A stretch of 37,688 bases of DNA, taken from the IMG/VR virus record IMGVR_UViG_3300008050_000117, positions 1-37,688 of that record, one strand, 5' to 3'. The position numbers and the translations under genes were made by a program. Source of the DNA: a virus. Positions 6,785 to 13,809 of the stretch are shown here, piece by piece (the stretch's first letter is position 1; each line of letters begins with the position of its first letter). The notes under the pieces are model-generated. The model was not told where the DNA came from. It was given only the letters and a program-made list of their open reading frames with translations, and ran no database searches.

Positions 6785-8092
6785 GTGGATACTACCAAAA
6801 CAACTCATATCAGTCTTTGCAGTGGATACGGAGGAATTGACCTCGGGCTCAGAAGAGTTCTCCCAGATGTGCGAACTATCGCTTATGTGGAGATCGAAGC
6901 CTTCGCTTGCGCGAACTTGGTTGAGAAGATGGAAAGCGAACAACTGGATGCAGCACCTATCTGGACGAACCTTAAGTCCTTCAATGCAAAACCTTTTCAG
7001 GGCAAAGTGGACATACTCTCTGGTGGATTCCCGTGCCAACCATTCAGTCACGCAGGGCAACGCAAGGGTACAGAAGATCCTCGACACCTGTTCCCAGATA
7101 TCGAAAGAATTATCTTGGAGTGTAACCCCAACATCGTTTTCCTCGAAAATGTCGAAGGGATTATTCCGGCAAAGTACCAAGGAGAGACAGACACAAGTGT
7201 TCTCCAGTATGTCTTGGGAAGATTGGAGAAGATGGGTTACAGAGCAGAGGCAGGAGTATTCTCAGCGATTGAGTGCGGGGCGCCTCACCAACGAAAGCGA
7301 GTGTTCATCTGTGGCGTATCCAACGCCAGATGTGACGATGAGGCCACACGAAGGCAATGTAAGGCTATACAGGAAGGCGGTGATGAACGGGCTGCCAAAG
7401 GAAGAAGCGGATGCGATGTTAGGGGCGGATTGCTTCAAGGCGCAGGGTGTTGTTCCGGAGGCGAACTGGCCAACGCCAGACGCAACGAATGTGGGGGACG
7501 GAGTAGCGTGGGAGAAGTCCAAGAGGCTGATGGAGGAGAGACGAGCCAGAGTCAAGGAAGATGTGAAGGAGGGAAAGACAATACAAGGGAGTGGACGGAG
7601 TGCCAACTTGGCGATGAGTGTACAGAAATGGGCAACACCGCAAGTGACGGATGCAACAAGGGGCAACCAAATCCGCAAGCCAGAGGAATTGACGGACGCA
7701 GCCAGGCAGGGGGGTTGCCGGAATCTGCGGGAGGATGTTCAGAACTGGGCGACACCGCAAGCGAGGGACCACAAGGACACACCCGGTGTCTCACTGAAAA
7801 GGAAGAACCCACAAGGAAAGGAGAGGGGAACAAACGGAACACTACCACTGGAGGTATATTCCCAAGCAGACCAGAAGAAGATCAACACCACTGGGAAGCC
7901 CCAAGAACAATCGGAAGTGAAGAAGTTGTCACCGCTATGGGTGGCTCAGCTTATGGGGTTGCCGTCGGCAACATGGTGCTTGCCCATAGGGTGGATTCTC
8001 TCAGACTCCTCGGAAACGGAGTAGTACCAATCGTAGCCGCTAAGGCTTTTATTATACTAATGGCAAGATTAAATAAAGGAAACAAGCCATGA
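6785..8092 (+). CDS. DNA C5-cytosine methyltransferase
   Basis: 435 aa from a GTG at 6785, 7 nt after AAGGA; there is no nearby in-frame ATG with a good ribosome site, and an ATG two bases upstream belongs to another frame. C5-methyltransferase motifs: I SLCSGYGGIDLGL (10-22), IV GGFPCQPFS (catalytic C84), VI FLENVEG (E121), VIII QRKRVF (169-174), and X LRLLGNGVVPIVAAKAF near the C-terminus. Between VIII and X is a low-complexity, Gly-rich variable region with repeated ANAR/GNTAS/GDTAS units, where a target-recognition domain is expected. The +1 frame is also open through most of the gene and reads as a second methyltransferase-type region (separate entry). Likely role: self-protection against host restriction. 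No cognate restriction enzyme is seen. Confidence 0.85.
   Translation: MDTTKTTHISLCSGYGGIDLGLRRVLPDVRTIAYVEIEAFACANLVEKMESEQLDAAPIWTNLKSFNAKPFQGKVDILSGGFPCQPFSHAGQRKGTEDPRHLFPDIERIILECNPNIVFLENVEGIIPAKYQGETDTSVLQYVLGRLEKMGYRAEAGVFSAIECGAPHQRKRVFICGVSNARCDDEATRRQCKAIQEGGDERAAKGRSGCDVRGGLLQGAGCCSGGELANARRNECGGRSSVGEVQEADGGETSQSQGRCEGGKDNTREWTECQLGDECTEMGNTASDGCNKGQPNPQARGIDGRSQAGGLPESAGGCSELGDTASEGPQGHTRCLTEKEEPTRKGEGNKRNTTTGGIFPSRPEEDQHHWEAPRTIGSEEVVTAMGGSAYGVAVGNMVLAHRVDSLRLLGNGVVPIVAAKAFIILMARLNKGNKP
7383..8024 (+). CDS. Overlapping +1 frame resembling a phage methyltransferase C-terminal region
   Basis: This frame, +1 to the methyltransferase, has no stop from 6783 to 8024. From about 7317 it stops looking like a shadow and shows repeats typical of another phage methyltransferase type: YPTPDV, NWPTPDAT, KWATPQVTD and NWATPQARDHKD, ending with LSPLWVAQLMGLP. 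The start given is ATG 7383, with AGGAAGG at 7371-7377 (5-nt spacing), giving 213 aa; ATG 7338 or a +1 ribosomal shift from the main frame near 7310 are alternatives. Both frames carry family-like sequence over the same DNA, so overprinting or a switchable recognition module is possible. Expression is unproven. Confidence 0.4.
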   Translation: MNGLPKEEADAMLGADCFKAQGVVPEANWPTPDATNVGDGVAWEKSKRLMEERRARVKEDVKEGKTIQGSGRSANLAMSVQKWATPQVTDATRGNQIRKPEELTDAARQGGCRNLREDVQNWATPQARDHKDTPGVSLKRKNPQGKERGTNGTLPLEVYSQADQKKINTTGKPQEQSEVKKLSPLWVAQLMGLPSATWCLPIGWILSDSSETE

Positions 8093-8433
8093 AATCAGGA
8101 TTCGCAATTGTTATAGGAAAATGTATTGATATGCAGCCCGACAGTTTTACAGGACGTGGAGGGGATGAAGTAAAAAAACTGTCTGTACTTGTAAAGCCCA
8201 GTGAAGAGGCTGCGCCACTAGAACTGGAGGTGTGGGGCGAACTGGCGCAAAAGTTTGAAGCAGCAGAGCCAGTTACATGCACATTGATAATTCAGTGCGG
8301 GATGGTCGGGCGTGAATGGCAGACCCAAAAGGGCGAAACCTTCCGCAAAACTTCGCTTCGTATCAAAGAGTGGACAATCCTCGATGATGTTACTAGCGCA
8401 ACCGTGGAGTCGAAAACAGAAACCCCGTTTTAA
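8089..8433 (+). CDS. Putative single-stranded DNA-binding protein (OB-fold-like)
   Basis: 114 aa. The start overlaps the methyltransferase stop as ATGA. The pattern is beta-rich (FAIVIGKCIDM, KKLSVLVKP, LELEVWGELA, CTLIIQCG, REWQTQKG, TSLRIKEWTIL), as in small OB-fold proteins, with conserved-looking Trp and aromatic residues. It ends in an acidic/polar stretch and the dipeptide Pro-Phe (TETPF), like the SSB C-terminal tip that contacts partner proteins, though the tip is less acidic than usual. Location among primase, helicase and resolvase genes supports the call. It could instead be another OB-fold replication accessory protein. Confidence 0.5.
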   Translation: MKSGFAIVIGKCIDMQPDSFTGRGGDEVKKLSVLVKPSEEAAPLELEVWGELAQKFEAAEPVTCTLIIQCGMVGREWQTQKGETFRKTSLRIKEWTILDDVTSATVESKTETPF

Positions 8434-8442
8434 GGAAATAGT

Positions 8443-8925
8443 ATGTTCAAATTAATAATAGACAAGCCAAACATGATCGCCCTCGTAGCCAATGTAACAA
8501 TTGGAGCCAAGGCGTTTGAGTACGAGGAAAACCATACAGGCGAGGATAATGTCTTTTCTGACGGTTTGCATTACACTTCCAAAAAGATATGTGATGCGTA
8601 TTTGTTTAATGATGGCATCGTTGAATTAGAAGAAGCGGAAGCACTAGCCCTACTCACAGGGCTACGTGCTTCGGTTGAACTGTTCTTAAATGCGCCACTC
8701 AAAACAGTTCTAGGAGTTCTCGAACACCAAAAGGCAACACCCGAGAGCATGACACCAGAAAGGCGCATGCAACTCGGCAAATGCGCTCACTGTGTTCTCG
8801 ACTTCATGGAATGTCATGTGCCAGACAGAGTAGTTTTGAAGTGGATCGAAGAGCGCAAAGAAACAGCAAGAGACATGATGGAGTTTGTGGCGCAAGTTTC
8901 GGAGGAAGATTATGAAATACACTAA
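8443..8925 (+). CDS. Hypothetical protein
   Basis: 160 aa; not recognised. AAGGAA precedes the start. A beta-rich N-terminus (FKLIIDKPNMIALVANVTIGA) is followed by a helical region with LEEAEALALLTGL and a C-terminal helical part with cysteines (GKCAHCVLDFMECH), a possible but incomplete metal site. No transmembrane segment. It lies 9 nt after the SSB-like gene and overlaps the next small gene by 14 nt, so it belongs to the replication operon. Confidence 0.65.
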   Translation: MFKLIIDKPNMIALVANVTIGAKAFEYEENHTGEDNVFSDGLHYTSKKICDAYLFNDGIVELEEAEALALLTGLRASVELFLNAPLKTVLGVLEHQKATPESMTPERRMQLGKCAHCVLDFMECHVPDRVVLKWIEERKETARDMMEFVAQVSEEDYEIH

Positions 8926-9085
8926 AGCCGATATTACAAAAGTAAGGTGTAAGTATAATTCTGGAGTTTATTCGGCAACTTGGTACAGAAAACACTTCAA
9001 AGATATGCTTGACCACATAGAAAAACTTAACCAGAAAGAGGAACAAGATGAAATCAAGATGGAAACGCGTAAACAATCTAAGTAG
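8912..9085 (+). CDS. Small basic hypothetical protein
   Basis: 57 aa from the ATG at 8912, preceded by GGAGG six bases upstream; an earlier in-frame ATG at 8885 lacks this and would lengthen the overlap. Lys-rich, with YTKADITKVRCKYNSGVYSA then a helix (WYRKHFKDMLDHIEKLNQ). No known motif. It overlaps both neighbours (14 nt upstream, 38 nt into the primase gene), so it may serve partly for translational coupling. Confidence 0.55.
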   Translation: MKYTKADITKVRCKYNSGVYSATWYRKHFKDMLDHIEKLNQKEEQDEIKMETRKQSK

Positions 9086-9917
9086 ATGCCCCGTGTGTGG
9101 CAAAAATGATTGGTGCATGGTTGCCCCTGACCGCAGCGCCGCAATCTGTCCACGGATAGAAGAAGGTTCGGCACGCTACATAGAAGGCAGTGGTTACTTG
9201 CACATCATTCGCATCACCGATGAGTGGATGAAGGAAGAGTTTATACCACGGGTCCACAATGAACTTCCCGAACACAATGAGGTTATGGCAATACGTGCAA
9301 GGGACTGGATGACACAATGCGACCATGAAAAAATTGACGAACTCGCAGTGAAGTTAGGGGTATCCCCCCATGCCCTCAACCTCCTGAATGTTGGCTGGTT
9401 TTCTCAGGGTGACGCTTGGACGTTCCCTATGTTACGCGCCGGCAAGCGGCTACTTGGGGTGCGAACTAGACCAAAAGGGGGCAAGAAGTTTGCAATAAAA
9501 GGTAGCAAAAATGGTCTTTTTATTCCAAACAATCTGCCCGCTTCAGGCGTTGTCTTTGTATGCGAAGGTGAATCAGACACAGCGGCTCTTCTAACCTGTA
9601 ATCTTCCGGCGGTCGGAAGGCCTTCGTGTAACAGTGGGGGAAGGTTGCTCGCCGAATTGCTCACAGAGCACGAGGTGGTAGTATGTATGGATCGTGACGG
9701 TGTAGGCAGAAAAGGGGCAAACCAACTCCACAACTACCTCAAGCCCTACGTATCAGATGTTACAATGTTAGAACCTCCCGACAAATACAAAGATATGCGA
9801 GAATGGTTACATGGCGAAGGACAAGAAAAAATTTACGCTGCCGCAGAGCAATTATCTCAACGAACATGGAGACGAAACATTTATCCTTGTTGCAATGCCT
9901 CAAGTGATGATAGATAA
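9048..9917 (+). CDS. DNA primase with zinc finger and TOPRIM domain
   Basis: 289 aa. An N-terminal zinc-binding domain (C14 and C17 in CPVC, then C23 and C34 in ICPR) reads template DNA. A TOPRIM core follows: FVCEGESDTAALL (E173), then VVCMDRDGVGRKGANQL (D215, D217), which bind metal for RNA primer synthesis. PPDKYKDMREWLHG is a typical gp4/DnaG-like ending. Unlike T7 gp4 there is no fused RecA-like helicase, so a separate helicase (here the SF2 protein or a host one) is needed. The ATG has GAGG six nt upstream and overlaps the previous small gene. Confidence 0.85.
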   Translation: MKSRWKRVNNLSRCPVCGKNDWCMVAPDRSAAICPRIEEGSARYIEGSGYLHIIRITDEWMKEEFIPRVHNELPEHNEVMAIRARDWMTQCDHEKIDELAVKLGVSPHALNLLNVGWFSQGDAWTFPMLRAGKRLLGVRTRPKGGKKFAIKGSKNGLFIPNNLPASGVVFVCEGESDTAALLTCNLPAVGRPSCNSGGRLLAELLTEHEVVVCMDRDGVGRKGANQLHNYLKPYVSDVTMLEPPDKYKDMREWLHGEGQEKIYAAAEQLSQRTWRRNIYPCCNASSDDR

Positions 9918-10053
9918 AATTGATGTGGTTAGGGACGCGGTAATAACGTACATGCCCGGCTACGACAAGAAGGATTTTGAAGTGCTACGTACAGCGCTCG
10001 ACTGGATAGACAACATAGAACAACTTCTATGTGTTAGAGAGGAACCAAGTTGA
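9811..10053 (+). CDS. Hypothetical protein overlapping the primase 3' end
   Basis: 80 aa if translation starts at ATG 9811, 107 nt inside the primase gene; a shorter form could start at one of the in-frame ATGs near 9896-9908. Basic N-terminus (MAKDKKKFTLPQ), then a central FILVAMPQVMIDKIDVV and an acidic helical C-terminus (KKDFEVLRTALDWIDNIEQLL). No family recognised. It continues past the primase stop in a clean frame and fills the gap to the resolvase gene, which supports it being real; the long overlap makes the start doubtful. Confidence 0.5.
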   Translation: MAKDKKKFTLPQSNYLNEHGDETFILVAMPQVMIDKIDVVRDAVITYMPGYDKKDFEVLRTALDWIDNIEQLLCVREEPS

Positions 10054-10058
10054 ATTAG

Positions 10059-10481
10059 ATGGGCATGAAAAGGATAATAGACAAAGATTTCTACAGGATC
10101 GACCTTGAATACCAATTTGAGTCGCTTAACAAGATGTTGCGAATGCACTGGGCAGTGCGTAAAAAAAGGCAAGAAGAACTATGGGCAGCCGTTGAATACG
10201 CTGCGCCTCGACCTGTTCCCAAGTTCCAAGGAAGAACACGCTTAACAATTATACGGCAATGGGGCAAAAGGGGAAGGGCGTTTGACCCTGACAATCTGGT
10301 AGCATCCTGTAAAATGCTTATAGATTGCTTAAAAGAACCAAAGGGGCGCAGTGCTCATGGTCTTGGTATAATAAAAGACGACAGCAGCGCCGATATAGAG
10401 TTGCTTGTAAAACAAGAAAAGTCGCCTGATGGTGTTCATCGGGCTATAATAATAATGTCACAAGGAGACAATGATGTCTGA
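10059..10481 (+). CDS. rusA: RusA-like Holliday junction resolvase
   Basis: 140 aa, a typical RusA length. The family core is present: AFDPDNLVASCKMLIDCLK (D76, D78, N79, K85, D89) followed by GIIKDDS (D107, D108); the Asp residues bind magnesium. RusA dimers cut four-way junctions, here most likely to resolve ERF-made recombination intermediates before packaging. The N-terminal part contains SLNKMLRMHW, as in many RusA proteins. Start uncertain: ATG 10059 and ATG 10065 are both possible and neither has a strong ribosome site. It overlaps the scaffold gene by 8 nt. Confidence 0.82.
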   Translation: MGMKRIIDKDFYRIDLEYQFESLNKMLRMHWAVRKKRQEELWAAVEYAAPRPVPKFQGRTRLTIIRQWGKRGRAFDPDNLVASCKMLIDCLKEPKGRSAHGLGIIKDDSSADIELLVKQEKSPDGVHRAIIIMSQGDNDV

Positions 10482-11319
10482 CGAAACTATGATTGATGGT
10501 GGTCAGGGAGCATCGGATCAAACCGAGGCGCCCACGACCGAAGATACAGGGAATTGGATGGACTCAATTCCAGAGGATTTGCGAGGGGATACGTCCCTTG
10601 CAGATATTAAAGATGTTGCCGGACTAGCCAAAGGCTATGTTCATGCACAGAAGATGATAGGTGCTGATAAGGTAGTGCTCCCTGCGCCAGATGCTTCACA
10701 AGAGGATATGGACGCCTTCTACAACAAACTAGGTAGACCCGAAAAGGCCGACGGTTATGAAGTCCCAACTGAAAATATGCCTGCCGAAGTGCCAGTCAAC
10801 GGTGAACTTGTAGGCAAGTTTTTCGAGGAAGCACATCGAATTGGTCTGAATAAGCAGCAAGCCGCAGCAATCATACGCTGGCAAACTACACTGCAACAAG
10901 AACAAATGGGCGTGTACGAACAACAAAACACAGAAGCCATGCAAACCGCAGAGGCAACTATGCGTAAAGAGTTTGGCAATGCCTATGATGAAAAAATCTC
11001 CATGGCGCAAGGCGCGGTGATGCGATTCGGTGGCGATGAACTTGTTAAAATGCTCAATGATACAGGTCTTGGCAATAGCCCAGAAATCATACGCGCATTC
11101 TCTAATATCGCAAAAGCAATATCAAACGATGAAGTAATCGGTGGTGGTGGACGGCAAACATTCATGTCATCACCCTCAGAGGCGAAGTCAACTATTGCAA
11201 ATAAAAGGCGCGACCCTGATTTTATGGCTGCATATCAAGACGCTATGCATATAGGACATAAAGACGCTGTAGAGGAGATGGGTAGACTGTTCGAAAATGC
11301 TTACCCTGTTGAAGAATGA
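10474..11319 (+). CDS. Capsid assembly scaffolding protein
   Basis: 281 aa from ATG 10474, chosen over ATG 10471 because AAGGAG is then 6 nt upstream. It shows the layout of podovirus scaffolds: an acidic disordered N-terminus, WMDSIPEDLRGDTSLADIKD, GLAKGYVHAQKMIGADKVV, a linker with YNKLGRPEKADGYEVP, long helices (about 110-230) with IGLNKQQAAAII and QTAEATMRKEFGNAY, and a short charged C-terminus. Scaffold protein directs capsid shell assembly and then exits. It is odd that it lies on the plus strand among replication genes while portal and capsid genes are on the minus strand. Confidence 0.75.
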   Translation: MSDETMIDGGQGASDQTEAPTTEDTGNWMDSIPEDLRGDTSLADIKDVAGLAKGYVHAQKMIGADKVVLPAPDASQEDMDAFYNKLGRPEKADGYEVPTENMPAEVPVNGELVGKFFEEAHRIGLNKQQAAAIIRWQTTLQQEQMGVYEQQNTEAMQTAEATMRKEFGNAYDEKISMAQGAVMRFGGDELVKMLNDTGLGNSPEIIRAFSNIAKAISNDEVIGGGGRQTFMSSPSEAKSTIANKRRDPDFMAAYQDAMHIGHKDAVEEMGRLFENAYPVEE

Positions 11320-11705
11320 GTAGTCGTTTAACTGTACATGCTAGGCAGAAGATGTTAAAGCAGTCTCTTATGGCTGCCGTAACACCCGAGGATATGCAGG
11401 ACGTTATACTCATGTTGATTGAGCGGGCTAGGGGAGGGTCTATTGCGGCTGCGAAAGAGTTGCTAGACCGAACCTTGGGCAAACCAACCCAAGAGATCAT
11501 AGTAGACCAACAAGAGAGCCGCAGTCCTACAGAGGTTCGCACAAAACTTGCTGCACTTCTTCTGGCTCATCCCGAACTTAAGAGTGTTCTTGATTCAGCG
11601 CATGGGGAGCGGGAGATAGAGGCTTTGCCGCAAAACGAATTTTCGGCTGAGATGAAAGTCAACCCCATTTCTGAGTCGCCTGAGAAGTATGAATATGACG
11701 AGTAA
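11316..11705 (+). CDS. Phage protein, possible small terminase-like or DUF5681-like protein
   Basis: 129 aa, start overlapping the scaffold stop (ATGA). Mostly helical: TPEDMQDVILMLIERARGG, then SIAAAKELLDRTLGKPTQEI, a motif common in phage proteins near terminase and packaging genes. The C-terminal 45 residues are charged and probably disordered. No separate small terminase is otherwise visible, and this gene sits next to the scaffold, so a packaging or head role is plausible. The family match is weak. Confidence 0.4.
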   Translation: MSSRLTVHARQKMLKQSLMAAVTPEDMQDVILMLIERARGGSIAAAKELLDRTLGKPTQEIIVDQQESRSPTEVRTKLAALLLAHPELKSVLDSAHGEREIEALPQNEFSAEMKVNPISESPEKYEYDE

Positions 11706-11880
11706 CCCCACGCATCAAATCAGGATTTGTACGGGCTGTGGCAGAGACACTCGTTCCAAAACAGAGATATGCCACAAGTGCAGAATCAAGGGAAGTAACA
11801 CTAAGGTTGGTGCAAAGTTGCCAACAGAAGATGACCAACACCCCATCTTTGACGACTACTCTGAGGAATCTAAGCCATAA
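11689..11880 (+). CDS. Small zinc-knuckle protein
   Basis: 63 aa (or 61 if ATG 11695 is used). ICTGCGRDTRSKTEICHKC gives two CxxC pairs 13 residues apart, a typical zinc ribbon of small phage regulators. An acidic tail (EDDQHPIFDDYSEESK) follows. It is the last plus-strand gene before the convergent junction and overlaps its upstream neighbour by 17 nt. A nucleic-acid or protein-binding role is inferred only from the cysteines. Confidence 0.6.
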   Translation: MNMTSNPTHQIRICTGCGRDTRSKTEICHKCRIKGSNTKVGAKLPTEDDQHPIFDDYSEESKP

Positions 11881-11899
11881 TGTTGACAATTGGCGACAC
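11881..11899 (+). promoter_or_regulatory. Bipartite motif filling the convergent intergenic gap
   Basis: TGTTGACAATTGGCGACAC occupies exactly the 19 bp between the stop codon of the zinc-knuckle gene (plus) and that of the phosphoesterase gene (minus). The identical 19-mer is present in the opposite orientation at 36151-36170. A promoter makes little sense between two stop codons, so this suggests a binding site for a roadblock, replication or packaging protein. Confidence 0.6.
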
Positions 11900-12673
11900 C
11901 TAATCCAAATGGATTAAGTCTGCCTTCCAACTGTTCTTGCCCATGCGTCCCGTGCGCCCCAATTGGCACTCTCCCATCAGGCACGCCCTGCCCCACTGCT
12001 GAACATCAAACCTGTTGGTGTAACTAGGTCTACTCTCAAATGCCATGTAGCCCACGTTAGCGTACCACCATGGCAACTTTACTCTTCCGGTTCGTTTGCA
12101 CTGGGTAGGCGGGACTGGGCGATGAGTATGTCCTCGCACAATGAGTCTGTGAGCATGTCCCCCGCACGCCATGGCGAGTTGTATGCTTTCCAATTCGTCT
12201 GAGTTTGCGGATGCACTATAACCGTGGGCAAAAATGACTGCCCCAAGTTGATAACACCCCCGTATGCCGTGACGGTACGGGACGTGTTTCCAAAGTTTGA
12301 ATTCATTCGCTACACCATCCATCTTTCTAGGGTTGCATAAATCGCGCAAACCTTTAGGTACTCTTCGTGGATCAGGACGCTGAACATTATCGTCGTGATT
12401 TCCATCTAATAAAACAAGTTCACAATCCCTTGGCAGTGCCCCTCTGATGCGCCGAAGCATGTCAGCAGCAACGCAGTATTCTTCGTACAGCGTATAGCCC
12501 TCTGAATCATCAGAGTGGACACTCGCTGCGTCTGCATCAATAACATCCCCAAGGTGGACAAAATGAGTAAGTTTCCGACCTTTTATTTCCTCAAGCAAAC
12601 GGTCGATTGCTCTCTCACTTTGGTGGGGTACGTGTGTGCAACTGATTGCACACCACTTTGCCCAGCGTGCCAT
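11900..12673 (-). CDS. Calcineurin-like metallophosphoesterase
   Basis: 257 aa. Motifs of the metallophosphoesterase fold: HLGD (D43), LLDGNHDD (N92, H93), IFAHGY (H150) and VRGHTHRP (H182, H184). The first motif, normally D-x-H, reads SCTH (C12, H14), so one usual metal ligand is replaced by Cys. Substrates of phage members vary (nucleotides, DNA ends, cyclic phosphates) and cannot be told here. Last gene of the late strand, behind the membrane proteins. TAATCC-AAAT-GGATTA (11901-11916) forms a short hairpin at its 3' end. Confidence 0.78.
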   Translation of the reverse strand: MARWAKWCAISCTHVPHQSERAIDRLLEEIKGRKLTHFVHLGDVIDADAASVHSDDSEGYTLYEEYCVAADMLRRIRGALPRDCELVLLDGNHDDNVQRPDPRRVPKGLRDLCNPRKMDGVANEFKLWKHVPYRHGIRGCYQLGAVIFAHGYSASANSDELESIQLAMACGGHAHRLIVRGHTHRPVPPTQCKRTGRVKLPWWYANVGYMAFESRPSYTNRFDVQQWGRACLMGECQLGRTGRMGKNSWKADLIHLD

Positions 12674-12675
12674 GC

Positions 12676-12804
12676 TTATTTCTTATGTTTGGGCAAAGTC
12701 CACCAATTAGCCATGTGACCAACCAGTGCAATCCAGCCCACAACGCCCACCGCTGTTCCCGCAAAAAACAAGTTTCCTAAAAAATCTGCTAAATACATAA
12801 TCAT
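12676..12804 (-). CDS. 42-residue single-pass membrane protein, possible holin or lysis accessory
   Basis: A short gene: the ATG overlaps the stop of the upstream membrane protein (ATGA at 12804-12801) and AAGG lies just upstream; its TAA is 2 nt from the next start. The protein begins MIMYLADFLGNLFFAGTAVG, continues VVGWIALVGH and ends with a basic KHKK: one membrane helix (about residues 4-31) with a charged C-terminus. Size, topology and place among other small membrane proteins fit a holin or pinholin-like protein or a minor lysis factor; this is inference. Confidence 0.6.
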   Translation of the reverse strand: MIMYLADFLGNLFFAGTAVGVVGWIALVGHMANWWTLPKHKK

Positions 12805-13322
12805 TTCACCTTATATTCAGGGTTAAAATCTTTGTCCCCTACGTGTTTGAGGACTTTTGCTACATCTACATTATCTAGTTCTATTGGTCCTGCGTTACGG
12901 ATAAAATTACCGCGTAACTCTAGTCGTTTTGTAATATCTTTACGCCCGAACCAGCGACCAAGAACGATGCCAAGTAAAGCCAGCCCGAGCAATCCCACAA
13001 CAATTGATACCCAGGGCACGATGGACGCAAGAATCATTTCAGCAACAGGAGGAGTCAGTGCCAATAGCACGCCTATTATTAAAAGTTTTGCACCACCACG
13101 CAAGAATACCAAGTTGACGATTCCTGCAAGAAGGGCCAAGAAACCAGCAAACATAATTGGCCACCAAAGGTTCGTGCTATCCACCGCCGTAGCAACTATG
13201 TCCATTGCTTCTTTTGTGGTCGCTTTTGGCGAGAAGATTGGTCGAAGGGCGGAGCATCCCATTAAACAGCACGCGGTTGCTCCAATCCCTGTAATTACTT
13301 TATACCTGTTCCAAAGTAACAT
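12801..13322 (-). CDS. Lipobox membrane protein with three transmembrane helices
   Basis: 173 aa. The N-terminus has a short signal with lipobox LMGC (cleavage before C23), followed by SALRPIF. Three hydrophobic segments follow at about 49-74 (WWPIMFAGFLALLAGIVNLV), 78-98 and 99-125, then a charged cytoplasmic-type tail of about 45 residues. A lipid-anchored N-terminus on a polytopic protein is uncommon. The gene overlaps its neighbours by start/stop contacts (TAATG upstream, ATGA downstream) and belongs to a lysis-like cassette. It may act as a holin or envelope-disrupting protein; no known family is recognised. Confidence 0.65.
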   Translation of the reverse strand: MLLWNRYKVITGIGATACCLMGCSALRPIFSPKATTKEAMDIVATAVDSTNLWWPIMFAGFLALLAGIVNLVFLRGGAKLLIIGVLLALTPPVAEMILASIVPWVSIVVGLLGLALLGIVLGRWFGRKDITKRLELRGNFIRNAGPIELDNVDVAKVLKHVGDKDFNPEYKVK

Positions 13323-13516
13323 TAGATATACCTTAACAGTAATGTCACACTAATGGCGGCAAGTGAGCCGATGAATGCTGCTTTTGTTTGCAAAACCCAC
13401 ATTCTGCCCTCTATGTGGCGTAACCTTTTTTCAATATCTCGAAGTTCTTGGTCTATTTTGTCTAGCCTGTGTAAAACTAGCTTAGCGTCCTCTGACCATC
13501 CATTTTTTTCACTCAT
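13322..13516 (-). CDS. Small coiled-coil membrane protein (XhlA-like)
   Basis: 64 aa, AGGAG eight bases before the ATG. The N-terminal 40 residues form an amphipathic coiled coil (KLVLHRLDKIDQELRDIEKR), followed by a single transmembrane helix near the C-terminus (AAFIGSLAAISVTLLLRYI). This is the layout of XhlA-type hemolysin/holin-partner proteins of phages. It probably sits in the inner membrane and helps in lysis timing. Stop and the next start overlap (TAATG). Confidence 0.6.
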   Translation of the reverse strand: MSEKNGWSEDAKLVLHRLDKIDQELRDIEKRLRHIEGRMWVLQTKAAFIGSLAAISVTLLLRYI

Positions 13517-13809
13517 AGCCCAAACTCCTGTAACACGCTGTACTGGGCAGTGCCCTGGTCAAGTTTGTCGTTTAGCCATAGTGGGTCACCACGCTTGCCT
13601 AGTTTGTGCAAGATGTGCAGCACTACATGCCTTTCGCCTTCACGAAAAGCAGTTTCGTGAGAATCACTAGGAACATGACTGCTGCTACCAACGTGGAACT
13701 CAGACATAAGATCAGCCAACACGCGCAAACCTTCCGCACTTGCAAAGACGGTTTCATAGTCACTGCCTTTTTTCCGAACTACATCGTTTTCTTTATTAGA
13801 GTTGTCCAC
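13513..13809 (-). CDS. Bbp19-like phage protein
   Basis: 98 aa from a GTG at 13809, with GGGAGG eight bases upstream. The region YETVFASAEGLRVLADLMSE followed by SHETAFREGERHVVLHIL matches the Bbp19 family, a small protein typically encoded next to the portal gene in podoviruses; its function is not established. It overlaps the end of the portal gene by 14 nt and the next gene by 4 nt. Confidence 0.7.
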   Translation of the reverse strand: MDNSNKENDVVRKKGSDYETVFASAEGLRVLADLMSEFHVGSSSHVPSDSHETAFREGERHVVLHILHKLGKRGDPLWLNDKLDQGTAQYSVLQEFGL

